64,000 bases of DNA from Tachypleus tridentatus (GCF_004210375.1 NC_134833.1:49966782-50030781); one strand, 5' to 3'. Positions 24,290 to 35,708 are shown, numbered from the stretch's first letter. A program made the numbers and translations. The notes: a model not told the origin generated them from the letters alone.

Positions 24290-25745
24290 ATTGTTCAGAA
24301 AACTCATGTAAAAAATGAAACACTATGTTTATGCTCATGATTATAATAGCTATAGAAGAACATATATACAGAAATATTTTGCACAATAATTTCTTTGATT
24401 CTTCCTATCAACCTTCGCCACTATTTTAATTGTTATTTTAATCAATTGTAGAAAAAATAGAACAAATGGTTGTATGAAATATAATATTCACAGGAAATAA
24501 AATCTGAATTATTTTTAACATATTAATACGTGTATTGAAAGAAAATAAAACAATGTAAATAACCTTAAAATTGTACATTCATTTTGTAGATCTGTTGTAA
24601 TAATGAACACGTTCTGTAAAACATTCAAGTTCATTTAATAAACTATCCATACATTTATATAACATATAAGAAAAATAGTATACCGAACTACGTAAGTAGC
24701 TTTATGACAAACTGTACGAAAAATCAGTCACTTTGTGGAAGTGTTCTTTTTAAGAACTGGATATTAAATGAGCAGAACAATTACAATGATAGCATATGAA
24801 TGAAAAGTGCGTGACGAGAAACATATTAAAATATGCTCCACGAATCAAACACGAACTTCCTGCTGTATGAATAGACTTTATAAACAGATCTATTTACTTG
24901 CACTCAAAATTAACTTATGGATATATATATACGTTGATAATTGTTAATTAAATCTGCACAATAAAAATGCATTTATTGTATAGCCTTTCTAACGCTGCCT
25001 TACCGAACAACCAAAGAAAATCGAAGAATGCAAGAAGCTATTGAATATCTGAAGTTGTAATTAGACTTGGCCTGCCATTTGTTGCCTACTAATTTTACGC
25101 TTCTTTTAGCAAATACTCTTTTATGTACTTAGCGTCACCGTAGTAACACAGAAATACAAGTGGAGAATAATATTGCGATGTATTTATTATGGGTATTGGG
25201 CTGTTAATGTCAGTTGCAGATGTTTAAATCATATTGGTGTTTGTTGTCTTTCTTTGGATGAGAAGACATTACAGCTTAATTTGATCCGCTTGGATTCACA
25301 AAAATATAAACTTCCTGAGAAGATGTATTGAACGTAATTGCCTCATTACTTAGCGTTGTAGTTGCTTCTCTTTCACTGAGCGAATCCAACGCACGTTGTA
25401 AAATACAACTGCATCCCTTTACTAAACATTTGAAACAAAATATGCTCATGAATAAAGCTAACCAATCACTAAATCTAGTAAACACAGCTAAGATAATTTA
25501 CAAAAGTCCCAATCTCATATATAAGAATCGTTCAAAATTCCAAAGCTGACCTAAAGTTGATTTTAAATTTATGTATAAAAATATGTGGAAAATATTATGT
25601 CGTAAATCAATCTTAAAAGCAACAACTATATGATGCGTTGACAAAATTGTTTTCAAGTTTAGTTGTTTAAAAGCAAGTAACATAAACAATAATTAAATAC
25701 ATGATTTTGAAAACGATTTTACCTTTCAATGTGTTTCCAGAAGAA
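24290..25745. other. AT-rich DNA, no recognised gene
   Basis: Three overlapping short frames on both strands at 25276-25689 have no recognisable domain or splice context. No repeats were identified. Confidence 0.45.
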
Positions 25746-25753
25746 TTAATTGT

Positions 25754-25876
25754 TTGTTTGTTTTGAATTAAGCACAACGCTACAAAATGGACTATCTGTG
25801 TTCTGCCCACCACGGGTATCAAATCCCGGATTTTAGCGTTTTAAATGTGCAGATATACCGCTGAACCACTGGGGGA
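25754..25876 (-). mobile_element. SINE family B
   Basis: Reverse copy with a well-preserved 3' end (TTTTGAATTAAGCACAACGC), GGACTATCTGTGTTCTGCCC, B-box complement ACGGGTATCAAATCCCGG and head complement CCGCTGAACCACTGGGGG. Confidence 0.92.
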
Positions 25877-26107
25877 TAGAAAAATTGAAGATTTTTTATG
25901 TTTGATTTGTTTTATATGCATGATACTCTAATACAACTTTAGATACTGAACACCTTAACAATATTTTGTTGTTGTTTTTTACATACAGTCCACTGTAACA
26001 TTTATGCAACCTCCAGTTATGAAATCTTTGTGTTACGGGATTTCTGACTATATTTGATTTTTTTTCTCAAAACCATTGCTCTTTCTTTTCCTGTTCTACA
26101 GTTCTTT

Positions 26108-26426
26108 GGTGGAAGTGCTACTAAACACAACCTATGTGTATTTCATCAAGGTGGAACTGTTACTAAACACAGATCACCTATGTGTATTTGATCAAGGTGG
26201 AACTGTTACTAAACACACATCACCTATGTGTGCTTGATCATGGTGGAAGTGTTACTAAACACAGATCATCGCTGTGTATTTGATCAAGGTGGAAGTGTTA
26301 CAAAACACAGATCACCGCTATGTATTTAATCAAGGTGAAAGTGTTACTAAACACAGATCACCGCTATGTATTTAATCAAGGTGGAAGTGTTATTAAACAC
26401 AGACTTCTACTGTGTATGTGATCAAG
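26108..26426. repeat. Minisatellite, about 46-bp unit, seven copies
   Basis: Head-to-tail units with GGTGGAAGTGTTACTAAACA, CAGATCACCGCTATGTATTT and GATCAA. The first copy lacks four bases; others differ by single substitutions. Confidence 0.94.
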
Positions 26427-26984
26427 TCATCATCGTTGATAATTTGTAAGTTATTAAATTCAAAGACCAAAAGACATAAAGTTTAAACCACGACACATTC
26501 TTTCTTTAGGTGCAATCTCAGTGGCGGTAAAATAATATTTGTGTCTCTTGATTCTATCTTTTTAAATATGTCAAATATACATAACGTTATTTTTTGTCTC
26601 AAAGTAAACATCTTGAATGAACGTCTTTGTGATGTATGCTACAAATTTTCAAAGGTTAACTCTTTCATTGTCATGTTTACAGATAAACAACATTTCCGTC
26701 CCTGGTGTTATTTTAAATGTACATTAAATACACAAATTCTAATAATTTATTACTTATCTTAAACTTGAAGCTGGTAAACTTTGGAACTTTATAGGGGAAA
26801 TATATTTTATTCATAGTAGTACAAAATTCCAAACTCCAATACCAGGGGACGAATACTTCTATGTGGCTAGTGTCCTGGATTGTGGTATGACGTTCTCCGG
26901 TTTGCACCAGTTACCGTCAATAAGATAAAAAAGAAAAGTCGCGCTCCGAACTCTGGGGCCATGTGTTGGTTACAAAAATAATGG

Positions 26985-27125
26985 GCAAATCTCATTTTCT
27001 GTTTGGATTAGCCTTCGAGTCGCCGGTGAAGGTCTTACATATCTGTCTTCCCTCTAGTCTATCACTTAAAAAGTAGAGACGACTAGCGCAGATAGTCCGC
27101 CAGTAACGTTGCGAGAAATTCAACA
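26985..27125 (+). mobile_element. SINE family A, 5'-truncated degenerate copy
   Basis: Only the 3' half is clear: GTCTTCCCTCTAGTCTATCA, GACGACTAGCGCAGATAGTC, CGCCAGTAACGTTGCGAGAA and ATTC with an A-rich end. The sequence from about 26985 to 27040 aligns only loosely with the body. The head is absent. Confidence 0.7.
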
Positions 27126-27317
27126 ATCAAGCCCATATTAGTGTTTGATACAAGAACTTACGGCTCGAAAAGTTAAGTATACATCAACCGTCAGGCACTA
27201 TTAGCCTGACGCTTTCAAATGACAAGCATCAAATCACTGTCACGAAAAAACCGAAACTTATACTTCTGCTAATGACGTAGTAAGGCATTTGAAAACTTCT
27301 TACTGGTCTTTAATTTT

Positions 27318-27440
27318 GTTAGTTTGTTTAGAATTAAGAACAAAGATGGGTAATCTGTGCTCTGCACACCACAGGTAACGAAACTCGGTTCTTAACGATG
27401 TGAGTTTGCAGACATAACGCTGTGCCACTGGAAGGCTTGT
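27318..27440 (-). mobile_element. SINE family B
   Basis: Reverse copy: GTTTAGAATTAAGAACAAAG, TCTGTGCTCTGCACACCACA, GGTAACGAAACTCGGTTCTT, AACGATGTGAGTTTGCAGAC and CGCTGTGCCACTGGAAGG. A short deletion removes part of the 3' block. Confidence 0.87.
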
Positions 27441-27564
27441 GTTTTTCATACGGGTTGTTGTTGTTTAGTAAGTTTAACTGAATTGTGTATTTTTTTTACT
27501 TCAGGACTTGTACCAAGAAGCGAAAGTGATGAGAAAAAAATATTATTATCTTTGGTTTCTTTGC

Positions 27565-27805
27565 TGAATTTCGTGCAAAGTTACTGGTGGAGTAACTGTG
27601 CTTGTCGTCTGTAATTTTTTAGTTATAGAATAAAGGGAAAACAGCTTGTAAGTACCACCCATCACCAACACTTGAGCTAATCTTAATCAACGTATAGTGG
27701 GATTAATGGTTACGTTATAACGCCTCCACAGGTGAAAGCTCGAATTTGTTTGATGATGGGATTAAATGTTGCAACTCGTAGATTGTGATTTGACTTCTCT
27801 AACTG
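27565..27805 (-). mobile_element. SINE family A, diverged copy
   Basis: Reverse copy with GAATTTCGTGCAAAGTTACT, TACCACCCATCACCAACACT, ACGTTATAACGCCTCCACAG and GCAACTCGTAGATTGTGATT. The head is eroded but the element is close to full length. Confidence 0.82.
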
Positions 27806-29504
27806 TTCTTTTCTTTTGCATTAAAAGTTTTGTTTTTTTTTATTTTACTTTCTACCAGGCGAAAATTTCTGTTAAATACTAAACGTGAAACAGATGACGG
27901 ACATTAAGCCACATGTTGGCTAGTGAGTTGACAACGGCAGAACTAAATGTGTCGAAAGACTGGAAGCAGGGAGTGACAAGTGAAAGTGTTGAGAAGAAAG
28001 GTCACACAATCTTAAACATTTTTTATCGTTCTAGGGAAATGCTGAGAAGTAAAAAAAAAACACCCTGTAAGCGTAGACATTTCTTCAAACAAATAATGAA
28101 GATAAAGCTTGTGTAAGCTCATATAGTTTCGATTTTCAAAATAACCGTATTACTATTCTATCTATATATATGTTTTGTACCAGTCTATTTCGGTCTGTAA
28201 AGTCCATTACTAAAGATCTGCCGTTTCGACAGCTGTTTCCTTTAATCAAAGTCATATTTTATGCAGTAGTTACAAAGTTTAGTAGTTTACTATTTAAACG
28301 ATGTCGTTAGGATGAAAATAAAAACGAAAACGATTCGTGGAATTAAAAGTATTGAATATTTCACAAAAACATACTTAAATAACACTGACAAACAACGTTC
28401 ACTACATAACAATAAGCCTAAAATTTGTTATAAAAGTGTTAACTGCAAATGTTTTTGTTGTTGTTTATTTCCACATTTGTTTTATTTTCTCCATTGTGGA
28501 TTCAAAACCACAGGCATAAAGCGACTAAAAATAACATTTCAGATCCTTCTTTTGTATTCCACAAGTCACTGTCCAATAGGTATTTAGTACAATACTAGTA
28601 AAAGAATGAAAGACATTCTATTTTTACAGCTTTTAAATCTGCAATGGATAAATAAAGAGGAAGGTTGAAAATAATATCTGCAGATAGTGTGATTTTTATA
28701 TAATGTTTAGGTTTATTGACTTTTAACATTTAACCAGCTTTGCACGTAACTTTTAAAGTTTATTACAACTGGAAAGTTGTAGGACTCGAAGTCAAAGAAA
28801 TAAAATGCTTTCATTGTTAAATGCACTGGCCTTATTATTATTTTATTATAACCCACTTGACAATAGGAACCGTTAGACTAGTATGTTATTTTCGCTATTT
28901 ATTTGTTTGTTTGTTTTTTTTAGATTTAATTGTTCAGCAAAATTTTTCGATCATAAGAAAATTAGATACTTAAAAATGTATTAAAATATTTTCAAATAGT
29001 ATAAAAAGGATTTGCTGCTTTCAACCTAAATAGCACCTTATGTAACATATAACTTAAGAGACGACTTCTAAAGTCCCTACTGGATTTTTTAAAAATTTGA
29101 ACCTGCAGGTATGTATATTACCTGTTAGGTAATGCCTAGTCCCATAAAAAAAGAAATACTATTATATTATCATATGTTGATTTTATAAGAAACGTATGTA
29201 AATGAAATGAATCAGAATTATCCTTACAACAACATTCTGAAGCTACTTTACATAAACATAAATAATAATAATTATAATATAAATGTTATTTATTACCTTT
29301 TGAACTGAAAGAATAAGGAAAACATTGTGTTGAGATAAACTATCCTTAGCTTATAAAACACCAAATAAAGAAGTGAAGGGGATTTGGAATTTGAATTTTT
29401 AACGTAAATCGTCTTTCATGTGAACTTCAGCTAAACCACCAAATCAGAAACCTCTACGAGTGAAATATAGCTATTCCTAATTCTAATCTACTAAACAGAG
29501 CAAA
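27806..29504. other. AT-rich DNA, no recognised gene
   Basis: Two plus-strand frames (27913-28116, 28312-28587) are Lys/Asn/Phe-rich with no motif. A CGTTTCGACAGC word near 28220 recalls the GAAACG module of the foldback elements but is too short to call. Confidence 0.45.
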
Positions 29505-29581
29505 GGCAATAAGCCAGTAGCACTCCCCGCCTCGTGGTCTTTGTTCAACTATTTTTAACGAATAACGGAATTAACTGTCAC
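29505..29581 (-). mobile_element. SINE family A fragment, head-to-head with the next copy
   Basis: A body fragment only (CTCCCCGCCTCGTGGTCTTT, AACGAATAACGGAATTAACT, GTCACC) in reverse orientation, abutting the head of the plus-strand copy at 29584. The arrangement suggests that the plus copy inserted into an older minus copy, whose remainder is lost. Confidence 0.65.
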
Positions 29582-29583
29582 CT

Positions 29584-29853
29584 GGCCTGGCATGGCCAAG
29601 CGCGTAAGGCGTGCGACTCGTAATCCGAGGGTCGCGGGTTCGTGCCCGCGTCGCGCTAAACATGCTCGCCCTCTCAGTCGTGGGGGCGTATAATGTGACG
29701 GTCAATCCCACTATTCGTTGGTAAAAGAGTAGCCCAAGAGTTGGCGGTGGGTGGTGATGACTAGCTGCCTTCCCTCTAGTCTTACACTGCTAAATTAGGG
29801 ACGGCTTGCACAGATAGCCTTCGAGTAGCTTTGCGCGAAATTCAAAACAAACC
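29584..29853 (+). mobile_element. SINE family A, best-preserved copy
   Basis: Starts GGCCTGGCATGGCCAAGCGC, with anticodon-like loop in GCGACTCGTAATCCGAGGG and B-box region GCGGGTTCGTGCCCGCG. The body contains TTGGCGGTGGGTGGTGATGA. The 3' end is GAGTAGCTTTGCGCGAAATTC followed by AAAACAAACC. It is useful as the reference for the family. A frame running through its tail (29831-30085) is not a gene. Confidence 0.95.
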
Positions 29854-30497
29854 AAAGCCATTAAATTCTGGTTTAAGAATGAGTAAAATAAGAACAAATC
29901 AACTAAAAGACATACAACCTCCATTAAACTACATCACTTCTCTCTTTCAATGTTGCTGTCAACCATTTAAAATTACTTACGTTACTTCAGAAAGACAAGG
30001 ATTGTATGGGAACCTTGTGGTGTTATTTTCACACTCATATTTCTCATTTATTTTACTTGTGCTAGATACACAACACAAGCTGTAGGTAAACATTATTTTC
30101 ACAAGTCTTTCTTGAGTGTGTCCGACATTTAGATTTGTACTTTCGCCCATTTGATCCTTGAAATATGAAGAAATTCAACGGCAGCAATGAAAGAAATAAT
30201 TTGAATATCTAAACAATGTTCGATGTTATTCGTAAGTGATATAAAATGATTGAAGAACATTTTGAATATAAAGAAATATTTGTTTATTACAGAGTTATTA
30301 TCTATTTCAGTATTCGACTTATGTTTTTTAGAATATTCTTTTGACTTTCCTAAGGTATGATTTGATTAAAAACGTATGCTAATAAGAAATATTTATTACT
30401 TATTATGTCTGTCTGCGGATCGATAGATCCAGGGCATGTATAAGGAGAGGGTGACCACTCTTCCTTTGTTCAATTATAGGAACATTCTCAAGGTGAC

Positions 30498-30800
30498 AGT
30501 TTTTGTTTGTTTTAGAATTTCGCACAGAGCTACTCGAGGGCGAAATTAAGTATTAATTAAGTATTAAGTAAATACACGATCACTCTAATTTAACAATGTA
30601 AGACTAGATTGAAAGCAGCTAGTCATTACCACCCACCGTCAACTCTTGGGTTACTCTTTTACCTACGAATAGTAGGATTGACAGTCACGTTATAACGCCC
30701 CCACAACTGAAAGAGTGAGAATGTTTGGTGTGACGGAGATTCGAACCTGCGACCCTCAGATTACGAGTCGAGTGCTTTAATCACTTGGTCATGCAAAGCC
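30498..30800 (-). mobile_element. SINE family A with an internal AT-rich insertion
   Basis: Reverse copy whose 3' block (GAATTTCGCACAGAGCTACT, CGAGGGCG) is separated from the body by an AT-rich segment with three AAGTATTAA-type words (about 30545-30585). The body and head follow, with B-box complement GATTCGAACCTGCGACC and loop complement TTACGAGTCGAG. Confidence 0.9.
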
Positions 30801-30934
30801 TAATTTAATTAGAAATTGTATTTTTAAAAGAAGTTAAATTTGTATAAATATAAAATGGCAAAAACAAATTCTAAAGCGTGTTGATTGTAGCAATGCCTTT
30901 GATGTTCTTTGGTTATAATTAGTTTCTGTTGTAC

Positions 30935-31098
30935 AGGTTTGTTTGAAATTTTCACGCAAATCTACATAAGTCTTGCGTGCGTATAGCTTCCTATAATTCT
31001 GAACTGGTATTTATTTTTATTTTGCAAAGCATCACGATTATCGGAACTTGTTTTCTACCGTTATAAGTTGTCAAAGTTACCGCTGTGCCACTGGGGAG
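30935..31098 (-). mobile_element. Degenerate SINE fragments (A-like 3' end, B-like head)
   Basis: GTTTGAAATTTTCACGCAAA and TCTACATAAG at the left match the shared SINE 3' end. At the right end TTACCGCTGTGCCACTGGGG is the family B head complement. The middle matches neither family well, so this is either one badly decayed family B copy or two fragments. Confidence 0.5.
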
Positions 31099-31129
31099 CT
31101 TTGAACTTATATTCTTGAAAATATCACCC

Positions 31130-31300
31130 GCTGCCTAGTCGTGAGTGCTGTTTTCTGACCGAATAGTAGGCTCTGTCTGTTACTTTTATAGTGCACCACG
31201 GTCCCAAAGAGTGGACGATTTTTCGACGGCTGTTCTCAGATTCTCAATCCTGGCATAGCAACCACTTGTTCACGCCGAGACCACGAATAGGTAAGGTTGA
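31130..31300. repeat. Third dispersed repeat, copy 1
   Basis: GC-richer segment with CTGTCTGTTACTTTTATAGT and GCACCACGGTCCCAAAGAGT. The order CTGT-(C/T)ACT-(C/T)TTATA(A/G)TGC(A/G)CC followed by an AAAG-rich word and TTCTCA/TTTTCAATCC also occurs at 33385-33485, so the two belong to one family. Another CGGCTGTCACT word lies near 63633. No head or tail is defined. Confidence 0.5.
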
Positions 31301-32305
31301 CTAAAGCATTGGTTTGTTACAGATTTTGGTGTCAGTGAAAATAGTCATATCTAACCAAAACATGCTTCAAATGTAAAACAATTAGACTGCAATATGAAAA
31401 GAAATATATACGTTTAACAATGTGCGTCTTGCTAAAGTATTCTAATACGCAACGAAGTGTTTCATTTAACAACACTGATTAATGAAATAAACACGATCAC
31501 AGTAATTGTCTCTTGGTTCTCAGTCTATATGTAGGTTCTAATGTGTCCTTAATACATGTATGAATACAACTAACACTTACGTTATTAGTTTAATAAGTAT
31601 CTGAAACGTTAACTGTATTATAACGGTTGTGTTTAACAGAAACTTGTGAGATGCTTTTAATCAATACTCATCAGGTTGCTTCCAGCAAGACTCGTTAGTC
31701 GTTTTTCAAATACACGTCTCGATTGTTTCTGACAGAGAAAATTCGTTTGTTTTAGATAAACAAATTTCAACCGTTTTGAACAGACACTCTTCAATTTAAA
31801 AAGCAATATTGAGAAATGTAAACCCAACATTACAAATTCAAATCTTCTAGTATAAAAGAGAAGTTTTTAAATTCGATAATACAGATCTTTATGGCTTATT
31901 TAAATAAATAATAAATATATATATAAGGAAGGTTAATGAAGGAAAGATGTGTTACTACTCACAAAAGATATACAAGCAAACCCTGACATCTGGAATAAAA
32001 ATTCTCTCTAGAAGTTAAGATTATTAGAACGTGTTGTAAAAATAAACGACAACCTCGTGATAAGAAGGAACTTAAAACCGTAGATTTTCAAACATGTTTT
32101 TGTAATTGTCTGGAGTCTTTGAAGAATGACAGATAAATACAGAGGAAGATCGATGAGAGTAAGAACTAAGATTGTATTTTTTCTGACCATCTGAGTTCGA
32201 CATATGTAGCCTTAACATTTGTTGTTCTTTAGAGATGATCACATAGAAACTGGAATGAAAATGAAGCACCGTATGCATACACATGTATATATATATATAT
32301 ATAAA
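31301..32305. other. AT-rich DNA, nothing recognised
   Basis: No coding, SINE or tandem structure seen. Two overlapping minus-strand frames at 32008-32329 run into an AT microsatellite and are chance. Confidence 0.45.
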
Positions 32306-32306
32306 T

Positions 32307-32456
32307 TTGGTTGTTGTAACCAAAAACAAGCCGAAACAAAAATAAAATAAGAAAGCTAGGATACATTTTATAATCCTATATTATAGCTTGTACCAAGGGT
32401 TCCTTTCAGTTTTCTAATTTATTTTTGGTTCGGCTTGTTTTTGGTTATAACAAACT
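32307..32456. mobile_element. Foldback element, second family, about 48-bp arms
   Basis: Left arm (32307-32360) contains TAACCAAAAACAAGCCGAAA and AAAAATAAAATAAGAAA. The right arm (32408-32456) is its inverse complement, with TTCGGCTTGTTTTTGGTTAT. The loop is about 47 bases and AT-rich. No coding capacity, and the sequence is unrelated to the GGTATGGGTA family. It is typical of a miniature inverted-repeat element; TA-rich flanks prevent a clear target duplication. Confidence 0.85.
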
Positions 32457-32558
32457 AATATAATTAGTTAGAGATTTATACTTGCTGTTTTTAACACAGT
32501 CTTTCATTGTGATTTTGTTTTAATTCACTTAACTTTATTAGTATTAATATTCTACAAA

Positions 32559-32604
32559 ACACACACACACATATATATATATATATGTATATATATACAT
32601 ACAC
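32559..32604. repeat. Compound AC/AT microsatellite
   Basis: ACACACACACAC followed by ATATATATATATATG and TATATATATACATAC. Confidence 0.92.
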
Positions 32605-33195
32605 GTGTCTCAAACAAGTAATTTTTGGTAATCTAAGTATTCACGCAATTTAATTCCAAGCCTCTACCACTTTGTTGTTCTAACTACACATGATTTTATC
32701 TACATAAGTGTTTTACATATGGGTAATACTGTTACAAAATTGTTCGTAATACAAAAGGAATAATTACCTTCTACGTAAAATTACTACAGGTGTTGGTGAT
32801 CTTTTGATCTATAAGTCATGCAAAGTGAATTTATTGAAGGTTTTATCTTGCTTCCTTGAATTGAACAATGTAGCAAAAACTCTCAGTGATGTAAAAAAAA
32901 TTATATTTGTCAGATTTGTACTGTATGATGTGCATTTTCTTTCAAGTTTCTTTAAGCCCTCTTTCTTTTATCGGAAAAGCTCAGGAAAATATTATGTGTA
33001 TCATCCAAGTATTTATATTACACTAGTATTTTCTACACCAACAACCTTTAATATTAAATTGGGTGTGAATCAACCAACAATAATACTGGACTTTATATAT
33101 TGTATTGGTATTTCCTATGTCAACGACACTTTGGTATGCCTAAACTACCAAGTCAGAAACCCTTCGGAATTGAATATAACTTCCATAATGTTGGA
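32605..33195. other. AT-rich DNA with an unassigned 131-codon frame
   Basis: The plus-strand frame 32804-33199 is the longest in the window. It is Phe/Tyr/Ile/Asn-rich as expected of AT-rich DNA. It shows no domain and no splice signals that would define an exon, and it runs into the 61-bp repeats at its end. I do not call it as a gene. Confidence 0.4.
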
Positions 33196-33366
33196 TTAAT
33201 GATCAGAGGGAATACAGCCACATGGCAGCATTACTTCTTACAATGATAATGTTTGACTAGAGACCAGAGGGAATACAGCCACATGGCAGCATTACCTGCT
33301 GCAAAGATAATGTTGAACTAGTGACCAGAGGGAATACAACCACATGGCAGCATTACCTGTTACAAA
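33196..33366. repeat. Tandem repeat, 61-bp unit, three copies
   Basis: GACCAGAGGGAATACAGCCA and CATGGCAGCATTACCTG recur at 33201, 33262 and 33323, exactly 61 bases apart, with few differences. These are young copies. Confidence 0.95.
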
Positions 33367-33384
33367 TATTTCGTTTTTCTTCAG

Positions 33385-33485
33385 CCAAAAAATGGGATCG
33401 GCTGTCACTCTTATAATGCGCCGAAAGATGAAAGTATGGTGACGTGAACCTTAGGCTTTTCAATCCAGTTCGACACCTAACTAAG
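33385..33485. repeat. Third dispersed repeat, copy 2
   Basis: GGGATCGGCTGTCACTCTTA and TAATGCGCCGAAAGATGAAA match the segment at 31130-31300 in word order, at clearly lower AT content than the surroundings. Confidence 0.5.
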
Positions 33486-33957
33486 TTTGGCATTAACTAA
33501 ACATTTTATACATTATTAATTGCCTTCGAACGTTAAACCTGTCCGTTTTTCGGCAATGATTTGCAATTAATAACTCAAGAAATTATATTATTGCAGATAC
33601 TATTGGATCATTATGTTTAAACAGATATACAATATAATAACAAGTGTTTATTTAGCTTAAGCTGTTTTACGTTTATGAACTATAACATTGCAAGAAAAAC
33701 ATTGTCAATATCAAATAGTTTAAAGTTTTTCGGAATTATTTTCATGTAAGTGACGGAATAGACTACAATCAAGAAACCAAAAATAAGACTATGAAATGAA
33801 TGAACTGGTGGATCCAACCATCAGTTTCATACAGCCTTAAATTTTTCACAAATTTCGTTTTGTTTTTTTAATTTTCCTGGTATCTTTATATGCTCTAATA
33901 TAACCCACCTAAATTTTAATACTGAAACGGTACACTTAAGACTGTCCACTGTTATTG

Positions 33958-34045
33958 TATGTTGGTTGAAGCGAAGAGCTGCTGTAGATCCAATCCCTTT
34001 TGTTCATTAAAACAGATTAGGTAAAGTATTGTGTAAGCGTTCCAT
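33958..34045 (+). repeat. Diverged direct repeat, left copy
   Basis: GTTGGTTGAAGCGAAGAGCT, GCTGTAGATCCAATCCC, TTTTGTTCATTAAAACAGAT, TAGGTAAAGTATTGTGTAAG. The same order recurs at 34802-34887. The pair brackets a GC-richer block. Confidence 0.8.
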
Positions 34046-34800
34046 TGATAAAAGTGCTACTGCGACTGCTATTATACGATTTTACTTTAGCCATGAATCA
34101 TTCCTTGGTAAACCAAATCTTTATACTCAAGAACAGAACTTGACGACTATAAGCTTCTCGATTGACTTTGCTTTTATAATTTAAGCGGGCTTGAAAGTAA
34201 TGGCAGTACTAATCCCGGCTATTCCGGGTTGAAATAAGCCGACTGTTCAGGAAACCGTATCAACGAAATGACCAGAGCGAGTTCCGCATTACCGACGAGA
34301 GAATGTGGCCGTTATTTTGGTGTGGTAGATGGGAGCCACTCAGTGGTATTGAACTCTATAAGAGTAACATAGGACAAACTGAGTAAACTGGCTGTTGAAT
34401 GTGCAAAGGACACTTTGTAATGCTAATGTCTCGAACAGGAACCCCAGGTGCCACAGTGAGAGAAGCAAGCGTTAGATAGCACAGCTACTGTGCTAAAAAC
34501 ACACAGTGTAGTGATTGGATTCAATCAAAACGATTTCTCGTCAAGGAAAAGCACCAAGAGGCACTCACATTTCTGAGATGTCGAGAATGTCTTTCTTACT
34601 GCTAGACTCGCACTTTCGTATCAATAATACTTGTGTCCCATTGCTTACATTTATATACAGGTAGATAATCTACTATTTTATTATTACTTTCTAATATAGG
34701 TTAAAAAACTTTGGTTATACGTAGGTTAGTATAGAAAATAAACATCAGAACTATAAATCAATTTCTTTGAAATGTTAACGTGAATATTAACATGGGATTG
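34046..34800. other. Unassigned GC-richer block between direct repeats
   Basis: Base composition between about 34180 and 34620 is distinctly less AT-biased than its surroundings. No frame longer than about 45 codons is open on the plus strand, and none matches a protein I recognise. It may be the inside of a short non-autonomous element bracketed by the direct repeats at 33958 and 34802, or an untranslated or non-coding transcribed region. Confidence 0.4.
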
Positions 34801-34801
34801 T

Positions 34802-34887
34802 GTATTGGTTGAGCCAAATGACTGCTGCAAGGCCAGTTTCTTTCGTTCATTAAGACAGATTCGGTACATTATTGTGTAAGATTTGGC
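34802..34887 (+). repeat. Diverged direct repeat, right copy
   Basis: TATTGGTTGAGCCAAATGAC, TGCTGCAAGGCCAGTTTC, TTTCGTTCATTAAGACAGAT, TCGGTACATTATTGTGTAAG. Similar to 33958-34045 over about 85 bases at roughly 75 to 80% by eye. Confidence 0.8.
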
Positions 34888-34889
34888 TT

Positions 34890-35675
34890 CATTTTCTAGT
34901 AAATTGTGTTGGGACTTGTTTCAATAAATATTATATCGTGAATGACCTCTTTCATGACAAAGATAGATAGAACTATATTCCAGCCAGACTAAAAATTTAA
35001 AAATATATATTGAACATCTTTTTTCAACACATAGGTATGAGTTTTAGTTTCTTTTTTCCTTCATCAAAAAATGTATGGCGTCCATTTGGCGCTGATCTCG
35101 GAGGTAATAACGTGGCACCAGGTGTCATTACATAATGACAGGGTTCACTTGATCAGCTTTTGGAACGCATACAAGTTTAAACCACCACTATTTAAACTAC
35201 TATGTTCTCCCTGATTAACCTTGAGAAATATAATGTTTAAAAAGCCAATGTGTTGTCTTTAGTGTCTGTTGTCCACCTGGTGGTACGTGTGATGTTTTTT
35301 GGGAAGCAGACAAGAAAGGTAAATATATCGTGAAGGTTTTATTCAACTCCCCTTCCCCTCTCGTTATGTATTAAAACATTTAATTAAGAAACAAGACAGG
35401 AACCAGCTGCACATATCTACCGAAGTGAAGAGAAAAAACAAAAGTTAAAAACCATTCGTCATTCACCTGAATATCTTGTATAACTAATAATGATGTGCTT
35501 GTCGAAAACGTTCTTACGGTTGCAGTTGCAAAGAGAGCAAATGACTAATAAATCCTTTTTGTATTAAGTTCTAGGCTATAGCTACACTTTTTCATTAATA
35601 TTGTACTGTTCTGAAAAATTGAAGTTAAATTATGATACTATCGTTTTCATATTTAGCTTTAACCAACATGACAAC
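34890..35675. other. No gene recognised
   Basis: A moderately GC-rich patch (about 35070-35310) has no recognisable frame or repeat. The rest is AT-rich. Confidence 0.4.
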
Positions 35676-35676
35676 C

Positions 35677-35678
<2 letters not shown>

Positions 35679-35708
<30 letters not shown>
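35679..35708. repeat. AT microsatellite
   Basis: Uninterrupted run of about 15 AT dinucleotides. Confidence 0.97.

Noticed and set aside
29584..29655. Functional tRNA gene at a SINE head
   Set aside because: The acceptor stem does not close and the sequence continues into the conserved SINE body, so it is a tRNA-derived promoter head, not a tRNA gene.
29831..30085. 84-codon plus-strand frame
   Set aside because: Begins in the SINE family A tail and continues into unremarkable AT-rich sequence.
32804..33199. Longest open frame of the window (131 codons, plus strand)
   Set aside because: Composition follows AT-rich DNA, there is no domain and no splice context, and it ends inside the 61-bp tandem repeats.
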